From Apostichopus japonicus (Eukaryota; Echinodermata; Holothuroidea; Aspidochirotida; Stichopodidae), in the NCBI RefSeq assembly GCF_037975245.1, contig NC_092570.1, positions 203,501 to 267,500 on the forward strand: a stretch of DNA of 64,000 nucleotides, written 5' to 3'. Shown here piece after piece: positions 27,801-40,000 of this stretch (the stretch's first letter is position 1; every line of letters starts with the position of its first letter). The position numbers and the translations under genes are program-made. The notes under the pieces were generated by a model. It was not told the DNA's origin, ran no database searches, and was given only the letters and a program-made list of their open reading frames with translations.

Positions 27801-30800
27801 TCTGTGACTTGCCTCTGTAGTCAACAAAATGTAGAGAGACAGCTTTTGACTTCAAAAGCTATCAACGGTTAAAGTATATTAAATCATTTAAATGAATAAT
27901 TAACCATGTTGCTATTCTTAACTGTCCTGGAAAATATGCCCTTGAATTTGTGTTGCACTTCCAAGTCTTAGCCTAATAGTCTGTCATTATTTAACCTTTA
28001 ATTTGATGAAAGTTGAACTGGAGAAACAAATAAACCAACTAAATAAATTCTTTTTCACATAAATCCTGTGATTTTGCTCAGAAACAAGGAATTAAAGCGT
28101 GGAGTGATACAGTATAAATCTGTCAAACTTTGAAATCATGTGTGAGTTGAATCTTTAGGTAAAATATCTGGATGATTTCGATGCTCATTCTCCTTCTGTT
28201 TTTATTTTCTTAATGTTACACAGTATTTGCTTGTAACTTCTGTTGTGGAAACTGGGCAGACTGACTTCCAAATTAAAACATACTGTAGGTTTAAGAAATC
28301 TACATGTTTAACAGAAGAAAATAAATAACACTTAGGTCTTTGACTAGCAATGTCTAACTAGAAGTAAATGCAGACATTTAAGTGTTAGAGATGCAACTTG
28401 CAAGCAGCCATCTTCACTTTAAATTATGCATAAGAAAGACAAATAAACAACGGCCCAAGTTTCATTATTAAAACTACAAAAGCATTGGCACTGGAGTGTC
28501 AAAACTGTTACATGATTGATATTTTTGATGTCTATTACCTTTTGAAGCTTTGCAACTTTTTCGTACATCTTATCCAATTCTCTCCGTAAGGATTTGTTTT
28601 CTCCAGAGAGTATTTCCACCATTTGTGTTGCTCTGGCGGCGAGTGTCTCATGGTCGATTTTGACTGTGTTGGAAGCCGAAGATGGTGCGCTCATGCTGGT
28701 GTTGGGTAGGGTAGGCCTGAAAAGAAAAACAACAGACTACTTGAAGAGCTGTTTAATACCGATAGTTTATTGAACTTATTTGGGAGGTTCTGTCTTTTAG
28801 GCAAAACAATGATTTATAGAGCTTGAAATGATTCAGCTACCGCAAGTTGTCATAATATCTTATAGGTTTGTTGTCATGGCAACAAGTAATTAACTGTTTT
28901 ACACAAAAGGCCAAATAATGCCATTTACAATCCACAACAAATTCAATTTGCAGTCTTTTCAAGTAATACTTACATCAATGGTCCCTTTTCACACACTTTC
29001 ATTTTGCTTTCTTTCTAGCATAGGCATGCAATGAACAAAAAAGGTCACGTTTGGTCATCTGAGCACACATGTACAGTACAGAGGTTAAAATAGTTTATGT
29101 TTGGTAAGTTTATCAAAACCTACAATAAATAGTATTACATTTTTAAATAATCAAACATCTTATTTTTACCCTAAATAATGGATATTCAGCAAAGTATTTT
29201 CATTAGATTCTCAACATTTCATAGCCCAGATACTTCTCATAGAAGTATCAATCACATATGAAATAATATTGTCCAGGGAATGATTTATCTGGTACTGTAG
29301 CACATAAATGGGAAACTTGCTATGTTGCTATGCACCCAGAAATCATACAACTTAAAAAAGACAAATCTAGAGCCTTCAAAGCTGCTGAGATAGCAAAGTT
29401 GAACACTTATTCCCTGAATGTCTATTACACTGTAGCTCTAGATAGCAAAGTTTAACACTTATTCCCTGAATGTCTGCTACACTGTAGCTCTAGCAAAGTT
29501 GAACACTTTTTCCATGAATGTCTGCTACACTGTACAGTAGCTCTAGCAAAGTTGAACACTTATTCCCTGAATGTCTGCTACACTGTAGCTCTAGATAGCA
29601 AAGTTTAACACTTATTCCCTGAATGTCTGCTACACTGTACAGTAGCTCTAGCAAAGTTTAACACTTTTTCCATGAATGTCTGCTACACTGTAGCTCTAGC
29701 AAAGTTTAACACTTATTCCCTGAATGTTTGCTACACTGTAGCTCTAGCAAAGTTTAACACTTATTCCCTGAATGTCTGCTACACTGTAGCTCTAGCAAAG
29801 TTTAACACTTTTTCCATGAATGTCTGCTACACTGTAGCTCTAGCAAAGTTGAACACTTATTCCCTGAATGTCTGCTACACTATAGCTCTAGATAGCAAAG
29901 TTTAACACTTATTCCATGAATGTCTGCTACACTGTAGCTCTAGCAAAGTTTAACACTTTTTCCATGAATGTCTGCTACACTGTAGCTCTAACAAAGTTGA
30001 ACACTTATTCCCTGAATGTCTGCTACACTGTAGCTTCTTGGAATCTTACTGACAGAAATACAACTAGTTTTGATTGCTTGTCATTTTTAATTAACAGTAA
30101 ACCAGAAGTTCTTCATACAGGGTGTAGCATTTAAATTCACACAACCTGGTGAAGTACAATACTTTAGATCAATGATGACAATGAATATAAACATAGTTGT
30201 GGTTTTTTAAGTTTGGAAGTGAGAGAAATTTGGTTTTGAAAGATGGCAAATTAACCCTGTGGAATGTTACACCAGGGTCCCTAAAAGACAAAGGTTTTGA
30301 AATAAAGCATTGTTGTGACTTTGACACCAACACAAACATTTACAAACCTACAGCACACTACAGTATAGTACTGTTAGTACAGTCAATATGTACTGTGGAA
30401 TGTTACACCAGGGTCCCTAAAAGACAAAACATTTTGAAATGAAGCATTGCTGTGACTTTGCCTTTGATACCAACACAAATATTAACAAACCAACACAAAC
30501 ATTTACAAACCTACAGACTACAGTGCTCCCACAACAGTATGGTACTGTTAGTATCAGCGTCAATATGTTCAGTTGTGCAGCACTTCAGGTCAAATCTTAT
30601 CAGTTTTTATTCCAACCATAGACTAACCATAGACTAAACAATTCATCTGTTAAACTCAAAACAGGGAGAAAATTAGTTACAAACCATGCAGCAATGATCA
30701 TGTTAGAGGCTTTTTGTAATGCATATAAAGAAAAATATCGCTTATTTCAATTGTTAGAGATAAACTAACATTTGGTGAACTTTGCACTACAAAAAAGGTG

Positions 30801-31034
30801 CCGTAACTACACAGTTCAGATAAACGGTGGTGTTGTGCAGCAGTACTACACCAGCACCAGCAGTACTACACCAGCAGTACTACACCAGCAGTACTACACC
30901 AGCACCAGCAGTACTACACCAGCACCAGCAGTACTACACCAGCACCAGCAGTACTACACCAGCACCAGCAGTACTACACCAGTACCAGCAGTACTACACC
31001 AGCACTACTACACCAGCACCAGCAGTACTACACC

Positions 31035-31067
<33 letters not shown>

Positions 31068-34000
31068 TTTATTTCGTCCATAAGATATGGAAATTTGTCG
31101 CCCTGCAGCAAAACACATAAAAATCAAAGTTTTAAAGTTACAATCAGAATACAGTAAAATATTAGTATAAACAAAACACAGAGAAGTTGAATAAAAAGGT
31201 AAGAATATCAACAGCAACAATATCCATACATGTGAGAAAAATATACACATATATACATATATAAACAAGATTATAAAACAAAAGAAACCTATCTAACAGC
31301 CCTCAGGTTGAAAAGAGAAACAGAATTGGGTACAAAAGAAAACCTGAATCTGTTATGCTTAGACCGTGGCATGCGAAGTCTGCTGCCTGAACGGCAGAAT
31401 ACATAGTTTTCGAAAAAGAGGATGTGTATGGTCTTTTAATATTCCATGGGTTTTCTGGTGCACCAGAAAACCCATGGAATATATATACCAGCACCAGCAG
31501 TACTACACCAGCACCAGCAGTACTACACCAGCACCAGCAGTACTACACCAGCACCAGCACTGGTACTACACAAGTAGTACTACACCAGCACCAGCAGTAC
31601 TACACCAGCACCAGCACCAGCACCAGCAGTACTATACCAGCACCAGCAGTACTATACCAGCACCAGCAGTACTACACCAGCACCAGCAGTACTACACCAG
31701 CACCAGTACTACACCAGCACCAGCAGTACTACACCAGCAGTACTACACCAGCACCAGCAGTACTACACCAGCACTTGATTTTAGTTAATATAGTAGTTTT
31801 ACCAAGTTGAAATGAACTGGTCTTTGCAAGCCACCACCTGGTAGCCTTCCACAGTAGTGATATCCTTCATTTGTAAGCTGACTTCCATCACAGGCTGGTC
31901 ATGGTATCTATCCCGTCTAGATAATGATAGTTCCTTACCCCAGAGAAATAAACTTAACAAGCCAATTTCCAGCCCTGCAATTTAACTAACTACCATTCTT
32001 GGTATGTAAGCTTTCATTAATATTTTTTATCAATATTTTTTAACTATTTGGAATGTATGAAATTTAGGACACTGAGGGGAGAGTTAGTGGTTTTGAAGGA
32101 ATGTTAAGTAGGTGAATTGTTTGTTAATTTAAGAGACTTCTAGTCAGAAGCAGAGAGGCATGCTTCTCTCCTGATAAACATCTCAATGACGACGTACAGA
32201 CTGCTTCACAGCTAAAATGAATTATAACAGTTTGGTGACATTGTAGACCTACATTTTTTCTGGCCTCTTTTGTTTTGTGGGCAACCAACATAGCGTTCTA
32301 TTCAAAAGAGTAATTTAGTATTATGGAACAAAATACCCAACTCTCCTTTAGCTAAATTTATATTAAAACCAGAAAGCATGAAGGCTTTGAGATTCCTTGT
32401 CATATAGTTTGCTCAAATTTCCACTTAACTGTCTGACTAATGTAGAGCAAGTGAGTTAAATTTGTCCAAGAATTAAATGAGAACCAGAAATGATCAGAGA
32501 TTTCTAGAGCTCTATTATTTTTAGCATCTATACTTGTGGGCATCAACCAATTAATTCCCTGGATAGAAATATTTCAATATCTTTGTGAAATATAAACACA
32601 CTGATATTCTATGTATGAGCAAATGGACATTTCCTGTTATCAATTTTGAGCTCTATCACCAATCACTCCTTTGATAATGGTTATCAATGAATGAGAGTTA
32701 CATGACATTGTTTAATCACTGTAAAATATATTCAACACTTATTGCCAATACCAGAGTCATCTAGTATAAATCACAGCTCTAGAATAAGGCCAATTTAGGG
32801 ACAATTTGAAATTTATAACCTGCTGGTCCTTGAGACAATTTTGAGACCAATTGAGATAACTGTTGAACATTTGAAGTTGAAGGACCACTTGAATGTGATT
32901 AAATCCCCCAACCCAAGAGTATCAGATTTCATTTTATGGATGACTGTACCTAGATTGTTGAAGACATATATTGAATCCATTCACAAAACTAAACTGAAGT
33001 TGAGCTCAACCATTTCAATAGTGTTCTTGCACTCACCAAGCTGGATCTACGTACCAAGTATGAAGTTCAGCAAATATGTACTTCTTGAGTTACTGTGTTT
33101 ACAAGGTTCTTAGACTTTGACTTTGTTGACCCTTAGGCCTCCACAGAAAATATATGATAAGAGCATCAAACATGAACTTAATCCACTATGAACTTGTTTG
33201 AGTGACCTTGTTTACAGCAGGTGTCACATACACCCCCCCCCCCCCACACACACACAGATTCAGTTTGCCTCCAGCATGGAATCAACAAGTGCACAAACAC
33301 ACATGCTATTACCATTGCAGAGATTCCTCTGCCTCCAGCAAGGAATTTAAATCTAAATGACACATTCATAAAGATTTTACAAAGTTTAAATATACTTGTT
33401 TAGTAACTTTAAAAATCATTTGTTGATCCCAAATATGCTAAAAAGTCAAACAATGGCCTCAAGCTCCAAAGTCCCAACTTTAAGAACATATTTTAATTAC
33501 CACCCTCAAGTACAGTATTTTTCCTTCCTGAAAATTTAGTTGTCTAATTAACACTCCTCAATGCCTTGATGTAATTTGGAAGTACTTTTGAAAACTTCTA
33601 AAAAAAATTAGCATGCTAAACTTGGTGAATAATGCCGATGATCTTTATAACTGCTCATATGGTTGTGTGGCATCTTCTGCTATGCAAATGCACTAGAGGA
33701 TAATAACAATGTTGCATGTGTGACAATAGGTTTCCATGACAACTATCTGCATCTACAGACTTCTCAACTCATATTTGTTACTGTATGTTCAACTTTTGAT
33801 GTTATCCATAATCTACTGTGTATTCCAGATAACACAGATCAGAAACAGAGAATATTTCTGGGATATAACAATCTGAGTGCATTTTGGAAGGAAACTAAGA
33901 CAAAGTACTTATCAAGTGCCCTTCCTCACCAGTCACCACAGAGACAGGTGTAGGGCAGGAAGAACAGGATAAAGCATGAGGCTTACAAACCTGATATCAC

Positions 34001-37000
34001 AGGTTCAACATTTATTCTAGCCATTTATTTTCTTTTTAATTTTAAAATAAGCTCCAATTCATTTAACAAAAAAGTTTTGAGACATATATAGCTACGTAAT
34101 ATTCAAATTGCGGATTGTTCCTGACTTTGTTGAGCTGTATTCTTTATTTGGTCATATTTCTAATTCTATTCTATTTGAAATTTCCCATTTTATGATGAAA
34201 TTGAAAGCAGTGCTCATTCTCTTCTGGCATTGTTTCTTTGCATTCCTCGGAGTAGACTAACTTGCATGATGGGAGGACGAGGAATTACTGTAGTCCACTA
34301 AAACTTTCTTCATCACAGGAGGAGGGGAAGATACACAGAAGTGCACCTCTGATACAATCCCTGCATTCCATGCATGCTATTCTTGACAAGTGAGATGAAG
34401 GGATCCGGAATCCTGGAATGTGTCAAGGAACACCTGCATATTACACAGTACTAAAGTAAAGACAACTACAACAGTGGAAGACAAGCTGGTATATCAGATA
34501 TATATCTATGTTTGTGATGTAGAGCTACTAACTCTGATACATCAGACAAACACCATTGTAGAGAGATTCAAACAATAATGTACAGTAGGTAATTTCTTAT
34601 TCTTGGTCACAGCCTATGATCCTAACAAAATAGCTCAAAGACATCTACCATAGAAGGCATGCTTGAAATTCTGCTGCTTGGAATGTAAGTGTTCTAACTG
34701 TGATACATATTAAGATGGACGATGACAGAAAAATCTCTGTTTTTCATATATATTGTAGTTTATTACCAAGCAACACATTGTTTGAATTTTTCAAATAGCA
34801 CACCAGGAAGTGATCAAAAAGGGGAATTGAAACGTTGTTTCTTCCATCTCCGTAATTGATACAAATTAGGAATATTGCAAACACTGCAACAACTCAGGTC
34901 AGTGAATTCATGACATCACTGTGATGATCTTATCTGTAGTGTACTTAATAGCACTCAGGTCAGTGAATGACATCACTGTGATGATCTTATCTGTAGTGCA
35001 CTGTTCAGCACTCAGGTCAGTGAATGACATCACTGTGATGATCTTATCTGAAGTGTACTGTTCAGCACTCAGGTCAGTGAATGACATCACTGTGATGATC
35101 TTATCTGTAGTGTACTGTGCAGCACTCAGGTCAGTGAATGACATCACTGTGATGATCTTATCTGTAGTGTACTTTTCAGCACTCAGGTCAGTGAATGACA
35201 TCACTGTGCTGATCTTATCTGTAGTGCACTGTTCAGCACTCAGGTCAGTGAATGACATCACTGTGATGATCTTATCTGTAGTGTACTGTTCAGCACTCAG
35301 GTCAGTGAATGACATCACTGTGATGCTCTTATCTGAAGTGCACTGTTCAGCACTCAGGTCAGTGAATGACATCAATGTGAAGATCTTATCTGTAGTGTAC
35401 TGTGCAGCACTCAGGTCAGTGAATAACATCACTGTGATGATCTTATCTGTAGTGCACTTTTCAGCACTCAGGTCAGTGAATGACGTCACTGTGATGATCT
35501 TACCTGTAGTTTACTGTTCAGTACTAAGGTCAGTGAATGACATCACTGTGATGATTTTATCTGTAGTGTACTGTTCAGCACTCAGGTCAGTGAATGACAT
35601 CACTGTGATGATCTTATCTGTAGTGCCCTGTTCAGCACTCAGGTCAGTGAATGACATCACTGTGATGATCTTATCTGTAGTTTACTGTTCAGCACTCAGG
35701 TCAGTGAATGACATCACTGTGATGATCTTATCTGAAGTGCACTGTTCAGCACTCAGGTCAGTGAATGACATCACTGTGATGATCTTATCTGTAGTGTACT
35801 TTTCAGCACTCAGGTCAGTGAATGATATCACTGTGCTGATCATATCTGAAGTTCACTGTTCAGCACTCAGGTCAGTGAATGACATCACTGTGATGATCTT
35901 ATCTGTAGTGTACTGTTCAGCACTCAGGTCAGTGAATGACATCACTGTGATGATCCTATCTGTAGTGTACTGTTCAGCACTCAGGTCAGTGAATGACATC
36001 ACTGTGATGATCTTATCTGTAGTGTACTGTTCAGCACTCAGGTCAGTGAATGGCATCACTGTGATGATCCTATCTGTAGTGTACTGTACAGTATGGAGCT
36101 GTGCGTGCATTTCATGTCAGCATAACTGTTATTTTAGTTTAATTTTACGGCGCAATGTTCAAGATAAATAGATAATTAATGTCATTATCGTTTTTTATGA
36201 CATTTGCAATGATTTCCCAATATGAATGTGCTCACCTTAGTTGTCATGGCACAATAATAATCATGATAGTCTCAAACATAGGTTAATATAACATCCATTA
36301 GAAACATCCAAACAAAGTAGAAGTGCTTGTATGCACTACTGTTGAGTCAGATATAAACATTACTTGTTCCGTTCATCATAAATCCAACAGAAAGGTCACA
36401 ATGAGTTTGAAATTCAACCCCATTTGAACTCAATCAAGTGGTCAGTCTACAGTAGCTTCCACAATTTCTTAACTACATTTAATGCCTATTGTGATTATTC
36501 ACATATACAACTCAAGGTTTGGGATTCAGGAGGAATCATTCTAGCCCAACTTCACGGCGGTCCGCAAACGGTACTTCCACACTGTGCCAACACAAGTAGC
36601 AGTGTGTGCGCTACTGGAAGTAATACTCACACAAAGTTTTTCACTCAAGCATACACGCATTTCCTATTCGTACCACACATTTACTGTAAATGCTACATGG
36701 ACGGTATCAAGACATTTCCGCCCAAAAACTCGCCCTAAGCGACGTCCATGCCCCAATTGTAATTTGCATGTGGATTCTTTCCTCATGTAGACATTAGGTC
36801 ATTCATGTCTGACATGTCTTCCAGTTCCAACACTTACTGTACTGTTGCATTTATCAGCTTATATAATATATATAAATAATGCATGCATTCAAACATGTTT
36901 TACTAATCTTTTATCTTCTTTTTAGAGCTTCCGAACTCTATGATGGAGGACTATAAAAGTCATGAAACATTTCTTTGAACTGGGTCAACACTTACACCAC

Positions 37001-40000
37001 TGTACTCAGGCGCGTATCCAGGATTTTCTAACCCGGGGGGCGCGAATTACTATCTAAGCGGAGCGCCACCATCAGTTGGCGCGGAGCGTACAAGAAAATT
37101 TCTGGTTTTGATACCCCCCCAGATCACCGGAAATGGCACTTCTCGGGCTTGAAAATGACCAACCAGATGAACACTTTTGCCTGAGAACCAAGTATTTCCC
37201 AAAAGTTTTTTTTTCCATCCATAACCTTTTTGGAGATTGTCACCAGTTACACATCATGTTCGACCTCATTGCATGTCCATTGCATGGATCATTGCTTTTG
37301 TAGGTGATTCTACGTCACGGCCCACAATATCTGAAAACCCCACTTTTGAAGGTTTTAAGCCCATTTGTGGTTGAGAATTTAAAATTCACATTTCTCGTGA
37401 ATAAAAATCCCTTCAAAACATACCCATAATGTTGCACAAAATTCAATATGTGGACAACTAATATAGAAAAAAACCCTTCAACCCCTAATAGACAGGTCAA
37501 AATTGCACGAGTAGAGGAAAGTATGATGGAGAATGTTGATCAGGAAATTTTCGAAAATTCAGACACAGTTAATTTATTGGTGTACAAATATTAAAACCTC
37601 TTATAATGGCTATTATAAAACTTGATTGAAGGAAATGAAAAATACCAAATATTTCCGATATCAGGTATATCGAAACCGAACACTACACACATAGGCGTAG
37701 GTCCCGTAGGAGGCGGGGGCTGCAGCCCCCCCCCCCCCCCGCAACCAAAATTTTTCCCATTTTTTCGGGCACCTACTGAAAGAAAAATAAATAGCAATGA
37801 ATAGCTTAAAAATGATCTCCTTGGTAATTAAAATAAAGTTCTAAGCTTGGCCGACATTACTACTGTAAAAGAGAGTTTTGACATAAATGGATCAGTGTGC
37901 TTTTTCTCCATCTACACAAGACATTTCGTTGTTTACATTAACATCCGGCGGTATACTGTGCAACTTTCACGGACCGTAAGGTACACGATGCCATGCAATG
38001 TAATGGCCGATGCTTGCTTATATGATACTGGCATCGATATGTTGAACGCGCGCGAAAAATTTTGGCTTTTTTTTCGGGCAAGTCGTTACAGCCCCAAATC
38101 CAATTGGGCTCCTACGTCTTTGACTACACACATAAACAGTTTTTGAGGCTGTTCATCGTGGAACATGCATTTCAATGCTCACTGATATGATGTTATATCT
38201 GTTATTTGCTTTACAAATTCGAACAGGCGTGTAGCGAGTAATTGCCAAGGGAGAGGCGAAGCCTGTATGCAAACTATCTAAGCGAAGCGCCACCATGAGT
38301 TGGCGCGAAGCGTACAAGAACAAGTTTGGCCGAAATTGCCTCCCAGATCGCTGGAAATGACACTTCCCAGGCCTTGTAAGTTGCACCTAAGCATTGTCTA
38401 TTTTGAAATTACTAGCGATGTCATAAAGAAAATTTGCTCGGGGGGGGGGGCGGTCGCCCCCTTCCCGAAATGCGTCATGTTCCCCGATGACTCGGTCGAG
38501 TTCAAGACCAGCCACAGTTGGTTCCATATAGCACAATTGTACAATTGTTTAAGGCGTTCATAAACACACAAGCGTTATGATAGACCATATATAGCATTTA
38601 TATAGATACATTAGTGAGAGAGGAAAAATGGAAACGTCAAAAATGGAGTTGTCGGTGTAAGGGGTAGGGTGAGGCGCACACCCCCTCTGTAATCCTTGAT
38701 CTGTCACTGGCTACCCTGTGTATATAATAGGGATCAGCGCTTTAACTATGACTGTTCCTCCGTTTCTCTTCCCGAGGTCTTGGCTATCTTCTACTCCCTC
38801 CTTTTCTCCCTTTTCTCTCTTTCTTCTTTTTCTTTTCCCTTCCTTTCTCTCCTCCTTTTCTTTTTTCCCTCCTTTTCCCTTTTTTCTTCTCTTTTTTTCT
38901 CTCCTCTTTTTCTTACCCGGGGGGCGCGCGCCCCCAACGCCCCCCCCCTGGATACGCACCTGGTACTATATGTCTGTCTCTGTCTCTAAGATCAAAGATT
39001 TTCTGAGGAATAATTATTTCAGGAAATAAGTATCATCTTGTGTACAAAAGTTGTCTTTAATATTTCAAGGGAGATGAAAGTTTGGCAGGCATCTTGCTTC
39101 ATCTACATATCAAACAAACTATACATGATAGGACAAAGCCAATCCTGCCCTCATTATGCCTTCAACTACTCTTAAAAGTACAGTTGCAATTTCAAATTCA
39201 GATACATTTTACTATCAAAGATTTGCAATCTTGAGATGAAACCAGATATTTGCACACTAAATCACACTTCAAAATGCATCACTAAAATAGTATTTGGCTT
39301 TCTGCAAATGTCAACAACATTAACTGGTGGGCAGATGACATGAAAATTGGCGTATTTGCGTGTTTAAATTTCCAATGGAAAAGTGTGTTAAGGAAATTTT
39401 TGCAGGGCTACAAGAGAAACGCATGAGTTTAATATGACGCATGCTATACAAGAAAAGAAAAACCTGTATATGGCCAAAGTGAAAGAACACACCATGCAGT
39501 TAGTGATAAAAAAGATGAATTGACTCTAGACCAGCAACAGTCATGCGGGTTGGTCGTAACATCAGTACATGCCCAAGGACAAAGTACCCTACCTCTCATA
39601 GGTCGGATAGGATGGAATCACTTCTGTGATACCAATGGTTCCTATTGGCTGTACCCTCTTTTTACTGTGCACAAGCCTATTGTGCTCCCCGCCAATGGTG
39701 TTGTATCCTATATCTTTCCCTGTCATCAGCTGTTTATATTTTGTAGCTGGAAGTTCCTTCTGATGGGCAAATGAAGCCGGAAGGGAGGATTGGACATAAA
39801 TACTTGGCGTTGTGATTTCCGTGGAGGTCACCTTTGATACAGGCTGGAATTCCTTCATCAGTTGGGAGAGGATGCTACTGCTAGACGAGGATGTAGAGGA
39901 ATAATTATCGCCTTGTAGGAGGGCATCTTGCATGTACTGGGCAGGTGCAACGTGCACGTGAGCTATGTTGCCCCCTTTGGAGTCTTTATTAAGGTAAACC

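Larger units (their letters stand above)
37007..38962. mobile_element. Composite TIR DNA transposon, copy A (1956 bp)
   Basis: The left end CAGGCGCGTATCCAGG and the inverted right end (CAGGTGCGTATCCAGG) form terminal inverted repeats, and both ends also carry a CCCGGGGGGCGCG box. GTACT flanks both sides (37002-37006 and 38963-38967), a 5-bp target duplication. A related copy is at 61992-63663. Inside are a nested element (37693-38122) and a second diverged version of the left-end module: CTATCTAAGCG(G/A)AGCGCCACCAT occurs near 37050 and 38275. No transposase frame is seen, so it is non-autonomous. TIR style resembles hAT-like elements but the short duplication leaves the superfamily open. It lies in AMOT intron 1. 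Confidence 0.85.

Noticed and set aside
34921-36171. 416-codon plus-strand open frame as a gene
   Set aside because: It is the 57-bp array in AMOT intron 1 read in a stop-free frame; minus-strand frames through the same units are just as open.
38696-39029. Phe/Ser-rich and Lys/Arg-rich frames near 38.7-39.0 kb and 63.4-63.75 kb
   Set aside because: They are readings of the pyrimidine-rich tract inside the two composite transposon copies; the second also runs into a TA repeat.
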